Shown here piece after piece: positions 43,512 through 55,576 of a stretch of DNA of 64,000 nt. Below the pieces are notes generated by a model that did no database searches, had not been told where the DNA came from, and saw nothing but the letters and a program-made list of their open reading frames with translations. Source of the DNA: Crotalaria pallida (lineage: Eukaryota; Streptophyta; Magnoliopsida; Fabales; Fabaceae); contig CM075650.1 in the NCBI GenBank assembly GCA_037953625.1, forward strand, positions 9,938,501-10,002,500, given 5' to 3'. Positions within the stretch are counted from its first letter, which is position 1, and every line of letters starts with the position of its first letter. A program made the translations under genes and the position numbers.

Positions 43512-45625
43512 CAAATGTGCTGTCCTAGACGGTGAGGTCCTCCAAGGGTTAGGGAAGAAGACCTTCAAAGGAGCCTCTGCCTAGGATTTCTGTGTGATGT
43601 TTGGTGGGAGTCCTCAAGTGGCTAGAGAGAAAGCCAAGAAGTAACCCTAATCACTGGTGCGTGAGGGTGATAATTAGGGTTAGAGGACGTACCTGAGCCC
43701 CATGTAGTACGGAGCTACTTATAGGGGGGAGCTGGTTGCCCTAATGGGCTTGCTTTAGGCCCAAGTAGGGCCAGCCTGTACTGAGCCATGAGTGAATGAG
43801 CTGTCCTTGTGGATAAGGTGAGACACGTCATCCTGTCCTTGGTATCGGATTCTGTGGGAGGTGTCGGACTCTGTGTGGTGTCGGACAAGGAGGTCGGACC
43901 TTGGTAAGAGAATGAGGTCGGCCCGTGCCTGATGTCTGTTCGGCCGTTGAGCTTTGAACTCGGCCAAGCACACAGGGGGCTTCCTGAAGAGTCCTTTAGG
44001 TCCTTGGTGAGGGTTACGTGGAGCTCAGCTAGGCCGAGTCCACCACATAAGCCCCCCAGCTCGGTCAAGGCTATTTGAGCCTTGTTCCGAGGTCTTGGTT
44101 CAGGTCCCTTTCCCAAGTCCACCATGTAAACAGCCAAGTCCACCACATAAGCCCCCCAGCTCGGTCAAGGCCATTTGAGCCTTGTTTCGAGGTTCTAGGG
44201 AGTTCGGACGATGAGCTGCAGAGAGCTGGATCTAGCTGTCTCTGAAATGTCCTTTGATCATGACGGAGCAGGTCTGAAAACTATCCTTTCACCTGCTCTG
44301 AAACGACGCTTGCCCTTTTCAAGATCTGACACGTGTCAGAAATCATACCTAACGAAGCGTCGCCATTACTGCGACGTTGCTCGAGGTCCGTGATTCCAGC
44401 TATTCTGCGCCACGTGTCTCCGCATGTGTAGCTGCATGTTGGGTTGGGCTTTTTGGGCCAGACCCAAACTTCAAAATTGAGGGGGAAAACGGTTTCTCTC
44501 CCCCCTCTTTCACACAAAACCGCTTCTCAATCTTTCTCTGCCAATCACTCTTTCTTCCATACGAAAACCTTCCTTCTTTCTCAGCAAAAACGCTTCTTTT
44601 CCTCTTGCACCATCGAACTCCTCTCTCCTTCCTTGCCCTTCGTCTTCTTCTCCTCCAGCAGCGATTTTGTTTGATTTTGCAGGCCTTCTCCACCAAGCTT
44701 ATACTCTTAAGGTACTGTTTCTCTCCTTGTTTCTCTTCTTCTTCCCTTTTCTTCTCTTCTTACTGTCTCACAGTTATGCGGTAGGGCTTAATGGTTTTGT
44801 TTTTTTTTTGTTTTTATGGGATGGGGTATTCTTCCTGGGTTTTGGGGTTTTGATTTTGGGGAATAATGTTGGGGTTTGAGGTTTTTTTGGGTTTGGGTGT
44901 TTTAGGATTTGTGGAGGGTTTTTGATTCGTGTTTTTGTTTTTACTTTTCAGAAGGCCAGAGAAGTGGATTGGGGAAGTATGAGTAGGGAATGGTTTAGGA
45001 AGTGGGTAGGGGTAGTCTCCCTGTCAACCAGTAGTTCTGAGGAGGAGGACGGCTCTTCCTCCTCGTCCTGTTCCTCCATTGAGGTAGACTAGGCGCTCCG
45101 TGGCCAAAGGGAGTATAGGAATAGATATCAAAAGCGAGTCCTGGAGGTTGATCCCATTGAGGTCGTCTATCCTCGGGACTGGGAAGAGCAAAGGGAATGG
45201 GTACGCCAATATGCCTGGGCCGATTTCATCGACGGTAGGGAGCGTGCCGATTTTGAAAGGATGGAGAGAGAGAGGATGTACGAAGGGGGGGTACCTGTGG
45301 TAGAGGGGAGATGCTCGCCCCTCGGAACAACTTCGAGGGGGTTTTCTGGGGGGTTATTTTTTGTAACCCGTAAGACTAACACTGAGCTCCCCTGTTCTTC
45401 CACAGGTACCATGCCGCCTAGAAAGTGCATCAGTCGACCTGAACTTTATCCTGCGCCTTTCGACGCCGATCAGTATGAGTGGGTCGACGTGGAGCCCAAA
45501 GGGGTCCGGTCCAGCTTTGACTCCGAGGACAAGCTTGCCGGGGTGAGGAGAGCAGTGCTGCCCTGCTCGGGGGATGCTACCGGGACCTCTTATCAAGTTC
45601 TCCCTTGCTCAGCAAACGATAGGAT
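43512..45625 (+). mobile_element. GC-richer LTR-element fragment, probably Ty3/gypsy type
   Basis: Abrupt rise in GC after the Helitron array. It contains a tandemly duplicated phrase (CCACCACATAAGCCCCCCAG, at about 44039 and 44141), a pyrimidine-rich leader with a clean intron (donor AAG/GTACTG near 44711, acceptor TTTTCAG near 44952), and an open frame from 44979. The CC-rich leader and acidic first protein resemble plant gypsy-type elements, but no protease or RT is present to confirm it. The right side is cut at 45625 by another LTR, flanked by AGGAT. Confidence 0.5.
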
Positions 45626-45638
45626 TGTTAGGAAATAG
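44979..45638 (+). pseudogene. gag-like reading frame of the gypsy-type fragment
   Basis: The frame opens MSREWFRKWVGVVSLS, runs through an acidic/serine stretch, has an in-frame TAG at 45090-45092, then continues in the same frame. It includes DPIEVVYPRDWEEQREWVRQ, an Arg/Glu-rich segment, and MPPRKCISRPELYP with EWVDVEPKGVRSSFDSEDKL near 45410-45540. A second intron (GTAACCCG to TTCCACAG, 45362-45411) is possible. Codon composition is protein-like throughout. I believe it is the N-terminal protein of a gypsy-type element but cannot place it in a family with certainty. It is truncated by the LTR that begins at 45626. Confidence 0.45.
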
Positions 45639-46440
45639 GATGCGACAAACGCAGCGGAAAAAAATAAATAAATAAATCCTATTTCCATCCAGGATCCATG
45701 TGAAAGCATGATTTGAGATAGGGAATTAAATTACCTTTTGCAGGGAAGAGGAGACAAACGAATCTTATCACGAACGCTTCGTCAATCACGAGCACATCAA
45801 TATGTTGTGCCTCTATTGGTATCCACACGAACAAATTCCCAATTGGAGTCACGTCTCTCTTCTCAATTCTAGTAGAGAAGAGAGAGTTTGTGTATCACTC
45901 ACTCTCTGATATGACGGCTAGGGTTGCCGTTCTGTGTCTCACACATCTTATCTCCCCTAAAGCTAATAATATTATATTTATAATATTATCAGACCAACTG
46001 GTTGGGCTTTTAGGAGATAAATTCGAATTCTATCTTATATGTAGAAGATAAAATCAAATTTATATCTTATACATAAAGATAAAACGAATCATATCTTAAT
46101 CATATCAGAAAGATTTAATTTATAAAAAATACAACTATTGTATTTTTATCAAATGTGATATCTCCAATTTTATCTGCTCTTAGTGTGTGACCCTATAGGT
46201 TCCTGTAACGTTGGCAGTAATGTTAAAATCACATTTTAACTTTACAAGCAATGAGCGGTATCTAGCAACACATCATTGTTACCCAAGTGACAGGAATGTC
46301 TGTGATTTGACTAAACCTTTTACTGTGACCAATGAACATGTGTAAGTTTAATCCCTTTGTCAAAATATCATAGTTACACTCATGGCATGGAACATGTCAC
46401 CCATGAATAGTGTAACCTATGGTTTCTTGATCCCTGAGTA
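45626..46440. mobile_element. LTR-like sequence, left part (interrupted by element 3)
   Basis: Begins TGTTAGGAAATAGG next to AGGAT (45621-45625, possible target duplication). It continues, after the 17-kb insertion, at 63636 and runs off the window. It contains no open frame. TG start, AT-rich body and length above 1.1 kb fit an LTR, probably copia and probably minus-strand, since its reverse complement would end ATTTCCTAACA. The other end and any internal domain are outside the window. Confidence 0.55.
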
Positions 46441-48003
46441 TGTAAAATCAAATCTCTGATTAAGGTGGATTAATTTTGATGATGACAATGTAATTAAATT
46501 ATGGACTTAATTTGAAGAATGCAAGCCCAACAATAAAGAAGATCAAGTGTTTAGTTTAATTATTCATTCTCATTTATTATTAATGTATTTTATTTATGAG
46601 AGTGGGTAGTTTAGGTTTTTATTCTCACATAAGGTCAAATGATATTCATGCATGAAAGGTTGAGATTAAAACCAATCAGACTTGAGAAGAGAATTGAAAA
46701 ACAATGTTATAAAAACTTAATTTTTCCAACATTGAGCAATTCACTCGAGTGATTCTCAATTCACTCGAGTGATTTATGAATTTTCAGTAATATAGCCGTT
46801 GGATAAAGTAAAAAGGCAACACTATCAGAGTTGACTAAAACACTCGAGTGTTTTCAAAAAGACTCGAGTGATTTAGGTCTGTCAGCAAATTTTTTAAACG
46901 TTAGAAGAGGAAAAAAAGGTAGAATAACTTGGTTTTTGCTTCCTTTTTGTCCCCTCACTTATATTCTGAAGAGTGGTCATTATCCAAGGGGAACAAGCTC
47001 ACATTCTATCATTGATTCTCTCTCTCTCTCTCAAGTGTTAAAAATCATTTTCTTTCTCTAAACTCAACCAAGCATTCATCTTTATTATTCGTCTTAGTGA
47101 GTTAAGAGAGTGTGCTTCATTTGTAAGAGAATTATTTGTTGTAAAATTCTCAAACACTCAAACACTTTAGCTTGTTTAGAAAATCTTGGTGAGGTATCCA
47201 AGTACTTGGTGAGGTATCCAAGTTCTCAAGTCTTGAGAGGTTCTCAAGCACAAAGACTAAGAGGATTCTTAGCTAGGTGGGCTCTTGGAGGTTCCAAGGA
47301 GCTTAAGAAGAAGGGACTCTTCATCACCAAATCAAGTTGGGGTAGAAAGTTCAAGAGTTTGGTACACTCTTGAAAAGGGTTAGGATTGAGTGAGGAATCT
47401 CAATTTATCCTTGTAATTTCTAACAATTTGATCACTAGTAGAAACTCCTAAGTTGATTAGGGGGATTGGATTAGCACTCTAGATTGAGTGTGAACCAGGA
47501 TAAAATTGGTGTTGTCTCTCTCTTTTACGGCTTTCTTAGTTTTCAAGTAAAACCAAACCCTAAGTTCTCTAGAAAGGGGCTTTTATAATTCTAGTAGTAA
47601 TTGTTGCAATTAACTTGTTTTCAACTTGTTTTAACTTAGTTTAATTGCCCTCTACTTTGATTTATATCTGCCCTGGATTAGTCTTTAAGAAATTGAATCA
47701 TTTTGCTAAATTTCTCTGAAACTGCTCCTTTCTGTTCTGCATAAAACACTCGAGTGTTTTTCAATTCACTCGAGTATTTCGTAGCATTTCACTCGAGTGT
47801 TCTTCATTTTCACGCGAGTGTTTTTCAGGTTTTCTGAAAAACACGCGAGTGTTTTTAAATTCACTCGAGTAAATTGCCCAATTTCAGAAAAACAAGCTTT
47901 TGATCAATTATCTTTTAATTGCACCGAAAATTAGTCACTGTTGCTTCCATATTACTATTCACCCCCTCTAGTAATTGTTAAGCCCGCTTGTTGGTTTCCA
48001 ACA
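46441..48003 (+). repeat. 5' LTR of element 3 (1563 bp)
   Basis: TGTAAAATCA to TTTCCAACA. It contains CACTCGAGTG or CACGCGAGTG palindromes in two groups (46741-46875 and 47750-47875), and TCTCTCTC and AGGTATCCAAGT direct repeats. It is matched by the 3' LTR. Small frames inside, such as 47110-47373, occur in both copies and are not genes. Confidence 0.93.
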
Positions 48004-48005
48004 AG

Positions 48006-48017
48006 TGGTATCAGAGC
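48006..48017 (+). other. Primer binding site, initiator tRNA-Met (element 3)
   Basis: TGGTATCAGAGC two bases after the 5' LTR end, followed by CTCGGTCGAAAGA. Confidence 0.92.
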
Positions 48018-48072
48018 TCGGTCGAAAGATCGAGCGTAAAAGCTTTTTCGAAAAAGATCCTTTTGGAAACAA

Positions 48073-49866
48073 ATGGGCTCTAGCAATCAACAAGAAGGGT
48101 CTATGTCTCTTAACCGACCTCCATTCTTCAATGGTGAAGATTATTCTTATTGGAAGGTTAGGATGAGAGTGTTTGTAGAAGCAATAGACACCGATATTTG
48201 GGATGCAATTGAAAAAGGTCCTTATATTCCTAGAAGAGTGATTAATGGTGAAGCCATTGTTATTCCTAGGACAAGTTGGATTGAAGATGATAAAAAGAAA
48301 GTTTCATATGATTTAAAAGCTAAAAATATCATCTTCTCCGCTTTGTCCAAAAATGAATTTCATAGGATTTCACAATGTCAATCGGCTAAAGAAATGTGGG
48401 ATACCTTGCAAATTACTCATGAGGGAACTAGTGAAGTTAGAGACTCAAGATTAAATGCTTTAACTCATGAATATGAGCTCTTTCATATGTTCCCTAATGA
48501 GTCTATCAATGATATGCAAACAAGGTTCACACATATCGTTAACCAATTGATTGGCTTAGGAAAGGAATTTAGAGATGGTGAAACTACTAACAAAGTCTTG
48601 AGATGTCTTGATAGGAGATGGCAACCTAAGGTGACCGCCATCAAGGAAGCTAAGGATGTAAAATCTATGGACTTGACCACCTTGTTTGGAAAGCTCCAAG
48701 AACATGAGATGGAACTATCAAGACTTCACCTAAATGAAGATTCAGACAAGAAAAAGAAGAGCATCTCTCTAAAAGCCTCAACCAAAATGTCAAAAGAGGA
48801 TGAAGATGAATCTTCAAGTGAAGGCTCCGATCGTGCTCTAAATGAGGAAGACATTAGCTTATTTGCCAAGAGGTTCAACAAATTCCTCAAAGGCAAAAAG
48901 GGTAGTTCATCATTCTCTAAGGACAAGAGACCTCAAGACAAAAGAATCAAGGATAGCAAGCCAAGAAACAAGAGCTCAAGCGAAAGTGTAAAATGTCATG
49001 AGTGTGGTGGGATAGGACACATAAAAATGGAATGTCCCACCTACTTGAGAAAGAATGAGAGGAAGACTCAAGATGGCAAGGGGAAAAGAGCTTACATTGT
49101 TTGGGATGAACCGGAAAAGGATTCCAAGTCATCCTAAAGTAGTTCGGATGATGAGGAAGCCAAGCTATGCCTCATGGCCAAGAATGACAATGAAGCCTCC
49201 TCAAGTAGTGAAAGAAAAGACAATGAGAGTGAGGATGAGGTATCATCTAACTATTCTTACACCTCCTCTCATACTATTTCTTATGATGATTTGCTAAGTG
49301 AATATAATGAAATGTTAACTCAATTTGAGAGACTTGCTAAAGTTAACAAAGAAAAAGGAAAGAAGCTTTTGGAGTATAAAAAGGAAATCAATGAATTAGA
49401 AAAATCTATTAATGATTTGAAACTCCAAAATGCATCCTTGGAACTTGCTAACTCTAGTCATGTTTGTGAGAATGCAAATCACTTATATACCATCACTCAT
49501 TGTGAAAAGTGTTGTGTGCTTGAAAAAGAAGTTAATGATTTGAAAATCAAACTCAACACTTTTAACAAAAGTGATAAAAACCAAGATCGGTTAATTGGTT
49601 CTCTTAGATACAACTCAAACAAAACCGGTCTAGGATATGTCCACAAGAAAAAGAAAAATAAAGTGGTTGGTTCATTCTCAAAAATTGATTTCACAAAGAA
49701 ACCAACTTGCTTTTATTGTGGAAAATTTGGACATACAAACAATAAGTGCCATATCAAATCTTTTGGAATTCAAAATGGTACTTATGTTTGGATTAAGAAG
49801 GAAGAATCATCCAAGACTAACAAAAAGGGACCCAACATAATTTGGGTACCCAAAATGAGCAAGTGA
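48073..49866 (+). pseudogene. gag of element 3, one in-frame stop
   Basis: A single frame opening MGSSNQQEGSMSLNRPP. Domains: DUF4219-like YSYWKVRMRVFVEAID; UBN2-like core (DTLQITHEGTSEV); CCHC knuckle CHECGGIGHIKMEC (about residues 306-319); RAYIVW motif; TAA at 49135-49137; Ser/Asp-rich linker; coiled coil at 49290-49450; second CCHC knuckle CFYCGKFGHTNNKC near 49706-49747; tail NIIWVPKMSK. It ends TGA at 49864-49866. It is about 36 percent longer than a one-knuckle copia Gag, as in Sireviruses. The stop lies in the same linker where gag of element 2 is stopped. Confidence 0.88.
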
Positions 49867-49879
49867 TTATGTCTTGTAG

Positions 49880-52800
49880 GTGTGCCTTAGAACCGGAAAG
49901 CAACTTTGGATACTTGATAGTGGATGTTCTAGGCACATGACGGGAGATAAGCGACACTTCATTGAGCTTACTCCTAAGGAAAAGGGATATGTCACATATG
50001 GAGACAACAACAAAGGCAAAATACTTGGTATAGGTAAAATTGGTAATTCTTCCAACTTGGTTATTGATAATGTACTTTATGTTCAAGGATTAGAACATAA
50101 TCTTTTGAGCATTAATCAATTATGTGATATTGGTAACCATGTATTATTTACCTCTACTCATTGTCTCATAAAAAGTGACAAAGATGAATCTATCAAATTT
50201 GTTGGAAAAAGGTCTAATAACACTTACATGGTTGAATTGAATAATATCACTTCTTTAGTTTCAAAATGTTTAATTAGCAAAGAAAGTGATACTTGGTTAT
50301 GGCATCGTAGGACCGCTCACATTAATGTAAATCAACTTAAGAAACTTCAATCCAAAGACTTAGTAGTTGGTTTACCAAAGCTCAATTTTCAAATTAAAGG
50401 TGATTGCACTCCTTGCAAGAAGTGAAAACAAACTAAAAATCATTTTGGTTCCAAAAATGATGTGTCCACAACAAGACCATTGGAAATGCTTCATATGGAC
50501 TTGTTTGGACCTTCTCAAGTAAAAAGCTTTGGTGGCAACTACTATGCCTTGGTGATTGTTGATGATTTTTCAAGATTTACATGGACATTATTTTTAAGTG
50601 CTAAGAGTGAGGCTTACAAGTCTTTTAAACGCCATATTAAGCTTGCACAAAACCAAGTAAACCAAAAAGTGATTATAATTCGAACCGACCATGGAGGTGA
50701 ATTTGAAAACTATAAATTTGATAGATTTTGTGATAAGCATGGAATTGAGCACCAATATTCGGCACCCAGAACTCCACAACAAAATGGAGTTGTTGAGAGG
50801 AAAAATAGGGTGCTGGAGGAACTTGCTATAACCATGTTAAATGATTCTCAAGTACCTCAATATTTTTGGGCCGATGCCGTTAATACGGCTTGTTATGTAA
50901 TGAATAGAATTTTAATTAGGCCCATGATAAAGAAAATCCCCTATGAGCTTTACAAAGGTAGAAAACCCAATATATCCCATTTCCATGTTTTTGGATGCAA
51001 AGTTTACATTTTAAACAATGGAAAAGATCAACTTGGAAAATTTGATTCTAAATCGGATGAGGGAATATTTTTGGGTTACTCTTCTCATAGTAAAGCCTTT
51101 AGAGTTTATAACAAAAGAACTACGACTATTGAAGAATCTATACATGTTGTTTTTAATTTCGAAAGAAGATAGTGTTTTATGTGATGATAGTGATGATGGA
51201 CTTGAGATTTCAAATGTTGACAAAGAGATGGAAAAATCAAAGGATGAAGGAGAAGTCAAAGATGAACTTGATCCGGCTTGGAAAACGGTGAAAGCTCACC
51301 CTATTGACAATGTCATAGGAGATCTTTCAAAGGGAGTATTAACTCGTAGGTCAATTCAAAACATTTGTCATTTTGTTTCCTTTGTTTCTCAAATCGAACC
51401 AAATTCAATTAAGGAAGCAATTATGGATGAACATTGGGTTATGGCCATGCAAGAAGAGCTAAATCAATTTGTTAGAAATGATGTTTGGGAATTAGTGCCT
51501 ATACCCAATGATCATACCATAATTGGTTTAAAATGGATTTATAGAAATAAACTTGATGAATCCGGTTTGATTATAAGAAACAAAGCGAGACTTGTTGCCC
51601 AAGGGTACAACCAAGAGGAAGGTGCTGATTATGATGAGACCTTTGCTCCGGTTGCACGTCTTGAGGCAATCCGAATCTTGCTTGCCTTTGCATCAATTAT
51701 GAATTTTACTCTTTATCAAATGGATGTCAAGAGTGCTTTCTTAAATGGTTTCATAAATGAAGAAGTGTATGTTAAGCAACCACCCGGTTTTGAAAGTCAT
51801 GAGTTTCCAAACCATGTTTACAAGTTGAAAAAGGCACTTTATGGATTAAAACAAGCTCCTAGAGCTTGGTATGATCGATTAAGTACCTTTCTATTAGAAA
51901 ATGGCTTTCAAAGGGGAAAGGTCGATAATACACTATTCATCTATAAAACTAAAGAGGACATTTTGTTAGTGCAAATATATGTAGATGATATTATCTTTGG
52001 TGCCACTAACGTGTCCTTGTGTAGAAAGTTCTCTAATTTGATGAAAAAGGAATTTGAAATGTCCATGATGGGGGAGCTCAAGTTCTTCCTAGGACTTCAA
52101 ATCAAGCAAGTCAAGGAGGGGATTTTTGTGCATCAAGGAAAATATTGCAAGGAGCTCCTTGGAAAATTCGGAATGGACAAATGCAAAGAAGCATACACTC
52201 CCATGAGCACAACATGCTACCTAGACAAGGATGACATAGGTAAACCGGTTGATGTAAGTAAATATAGAGGCATGATAGGTAGTCTTCTATATCTTACCGC
52301 ATCTAGACCGGATATTATGTTTAGTGTATGCGTGTGTGCCCGTTTTCAAGCAAATCCTAAAGAATCACACCTATCCGCAGTTAAACATATTTTTAAATAT
52401 CTTAAAGGGACAATTAACACCGGATTATGGTATCCTAGGGATGCTAGTCTTAGTTTAGTTGGCTATTCGGATTCCGACTTTGCGGGATGCAAGCTTGATC
52501 GCAAAAGCACTAGTGGTACTTGCCATTTATTGGGAAGTTCATTAGTGTCATGGTTTTCTAAAAAGCAAGCTTGTGTTGCTCTTTCCACCTCCGAAGCGGA
52601 ATATATCGCCGCCGGTAGTTGTTGTGCTCAACTCTTGTGGATGAAACAACAATTATCGGATTTTGGTTGAAAATTAGAAAGTGTTCCATTAAAATGTGAT
52701 AACACGAGTGTCATCATTTTAACTAAGAATCCGGTATATCACTCAAGGACTAAACACATTGAAATTAGACATCATTTCCTAAGGGATCATGTTCAAAAGG

Positions 52801-52931
52801 GCGATTGCACAATTGAATTTGTAAGTACCACAAATCAATTAGCGGACATTTTTACAAAACCTTTGCCAAGGGATACCTTCTATCATATAAGAAGGGAACT
52901 TGGTATTTTAGAGGAGTCAAGTATAAACTAA
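49880..52931 (+). pseudogene. pol of element 3: protease, integrase, RT, RNase H (three breaks)
   Basis: It begins just after a TAG (49877-49879), in the +1 frame relative to gag. Protease: active site DSGCSRHMTGD (about 49917-49949). Pre-integrase zinc region: LWHRRTAHIN and CTPCKK. Integrase: DDE residues in HMDLFGP, RTDHGGEFEN and NGVVERKNR. RT: WIYRNKLDE, LVAQGYNQ, QMDVKSAFLNG and the catalytic YVDD in IYVDDIIFGA (about 51978). RNase H: YSDSDFAG and STSEAEY; it ends near LADIFTKPLP. Breaks: TGA at 50423-50425, a frameshift near 51150-51170 between integrase and RT, and TGA at 52668-52670 inside RNase H. In working elements Pol copies element RNA to DNA and inserts it in the nucleus. Confidence 0.93.
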
Positions 52932-53451
52932 TTGATTTGTGCCATTTGAAAATCACCAAGTGTGTCTAACTTTAGTGTGTGGTGATACTTGTTAGTAATT
53001 ACCTTGAAGATGTTATAAATTTGTGTCTTTAATTGTGTGTGATCATGTCTCCTATCTATTGGTTTCATTAAATGTGTTTGATTTTGTGCTTTTGTGTTTC
53101 AAAACTGAGTTTTTCTGCATATCTGACAAAAACACTCGAGTGTTTCGTAAATCACTCGAGTGATTTTAATTCAAAATTAAATCAGTTTTAATTGGAAAAG
53201 TTTTTGAGCAGGTCTGATGCAAAACACGCGAGTCTTTTATAAAAGACTCGAGTCTTTTGGGCCAACACTCGAGTGAATCCCATTTCACTCGAGTGAATTC
53301 AAAGTTTCTGAAAATCTATCTTTCGGCCAACACGCGAGTGAATTCATTTTCACACGAGTGTTTTAAAATTCACTCGAGTGAATTCATCAGTTATAGTCTG
53401 ATGCTGCTGCGATTTTCTAAACTCAGTTATCAGTCATATTTCAACTCTATT
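52932..53451 (+). other. Post-pol spacer of element 3 with XhoI-type palindromes
   Basis: No env-like frame. Between 53130 and 53390 there are nine copies of CACTCGAGTG or a variant, the motif of the LTR, although this is internal sequence. Element 4 interrupts the spacer at TCATC. Confidence 0.75.
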
Positions 53452-53456
53452 TCATC

Positions 53457-54328
53457 TGTTAGAATTATTGATAGGATTGGCAGCCGACACCCAAGAGGGG
53501 GGTGAATTGGGTGTTTACGAAAACATTGGAAAATATTCGCTTTAAAACTTTTTCAACAAACTTAAAGAGATTTTGCAGCGGAAAACAATATATTGATGAA
53601 AACGATTGCGCATAAGCGAATAATATTAATACTATTATGAAAAACTTAATATGCGCGGATACGAATTAAATAAGAACAACGAAAACCGTTACCGCGCTTA
53701 TTATTTTAAATTCGCTTAAAATAGATTATTACGAAAATAGATGTTATGATGCACAACAAATAAATATAACAACAGAATATAAAAGAGATAGGGATAGAAG
53801 AGATTGCACCAGAGATTTTATCCTGGTTCGGCAAACCCGGCCTACTCCAGTCCCCAAGCGACCCGCTTGAGCTTTTCACTAAACCAAGACGCCACGCGTC
53901 CCCAAGTACAACCAGAGCGCCCCGCAAGCTACTAGGAACCTCCTTTCGCCAGGGACCTCGATAAACAACCAGATAGCCTAACTACTAGGTGCCCCACCGT
54001 TCGTCTAGCACTACCCAATACAGAAGGGTTCCTCACCCTACAACCACGAACGCAACACGTCCGCACTAGGATATTCACTCCCTAGTCACTAAGGGTTACA
54101 CACCCCTTTACAACACAGGTTATGATATGATTGATCGGGTACAAGACCTATAGTGCACTCTCAATAGTGCTAATACAACAATAAAGGCCACTCTAACAAT
54201 TATGTGTTCTAAGCAACACAGATACAACAATTAAGCTCTATAGCAATGAAGTCAAGATAAGGTTGTTACAAGGCCAAAATAAGGTTTAGTTTTTCTTCAA
54301 AAAGATTGAGCGTGAAAACCAGAGAATA

Positions 54329-54359
<31 letters not shown>

Positions 54360-55564
54360 AAGAGCGTGATTATCAGAAGTTGTTCCAATGTGGAAGTGTG
54401 AAATGATTTTCTAAAACAAAATAAATAGAGATAGTTTTGAAATCAAATCAAATCAAAAAATAAAATAAAAGATTTAAGAATTAAAACCAAAGATTTGAAA
54501 TTTGAATTTTGAATTTGAAAATAGAATCAGAATCAAATCAAAAACGATTTTGGAAATAAAATAATTTAATTTTTAAAATAAAAAAAAAATAAAAAGATTT
54601 AGAAAATAAATCAAGGATTTGATTCTTAAAACAAAAAAGGAATATTTTCAAAAATAAAATCAAATTCGAATTTTGAAAATAAATCAGAATCAATTAAGTA
54701 AAAACAAATCAAGAAATAAATCAAAATGATTCTGACATGTTTTTCAATAAAACTTGAGGTAATCGATTACTTCAGGGAGGTAATCGATTATCCCTTTAAA
54801 AATAGAAACTTTGAAATTCATTTGAAAAACCAGTAATCGATTATCACATGCATGTAATCGATTACTTCACTTCTGTTTAATGTATGATGCAACACATATA
54901 ATCGATTACCACTATTCTAATAATCGATTACAGAGCCTCTGATTTTTATATGATGCAACATCATGTAATCGATTACTACAAGGCATGTAATCGATTACTT
55001 TGTCTCAGGAAAATATATGATGCAACAATTTTAATCGATTACTTGAGTCAGGTAATCGATTACTCTCATACAGAAAGTAATTGATTAACAAGATTCATTT
55101 AATCGATTACAACCTCTCTGATTTTTCTATGATGCAACAAAGTTAATCGATTAACTTAGGCAAGTAATCGATTACTCTCTCTTGCATACATAAAAATATT
55201 CAGAGTTTTGTAACATCAAGTATTTTCACCAAAAGTAAGATAGAAAAACTGATTTTCACAATACTTCTTTTTCTTCTCCTTTTATATGAAAAATATATTT
55301 TAGAAAAACTTATATTGGCCTTTTAACATAATATAAACCTTGACTTCATTACCTTACATGATGTCCTAAGGGAAAGGGTTAAAATGTCTTCTATTTGCTT
55401 GAGCCTTCAACTTCATTTGCTTGATTTTTCAACTTGAAGCTTGGACTTGAATGATGAAGAGCTTGTGATTGCACTTGATATGAACTTGAGAAGTTTGAGT
55501 TTGTTATCATCAAAACCATATAAAGATTGCACTTGAAGTCCTTGGGAAAGCTTGACTTCCAACA
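53457..55564 (-). repeat. 3' LTR of element 4
   Basis: TGTTAGAATTATTG to CTTCCAACA in plus orientation. It contains about fifteen GTAATCGATTAC palindromes (54760-55180), interleaved with four TATGATGCAACA words, an AAG microsatellite (54330-54362) and AAATCAAAT-rich DNA. Confidence 0.92.
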
Positions 55565-55576
55565 CTCCCCCTTTTT

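Noticed and set aside
43715..44146. 143-codon minus frame, Pro/Ser/Thr-rich
   Set aside because: Opposite to the intron-containing plus-strand structure, contains a duplicated non-coding phrase and no domain.
47110..47373. 87-codon frame, repeated at 62735-62998
   Set aside because: LTR direct-repeat translation in element 3.
53706..53927. 73-codon minus frame, repeated at 59542-59763
   Set aside because: Identical position in both LTRs of element 4; no recognised domain and no reason to expect a protein.
54760..55180. Regular GTAATCGATTAC array as a possible CRISPR or operator array
   Set aside because: Spacing is irregular and it recurs in both LTR copies; treated as an LTR palindrome cluster.
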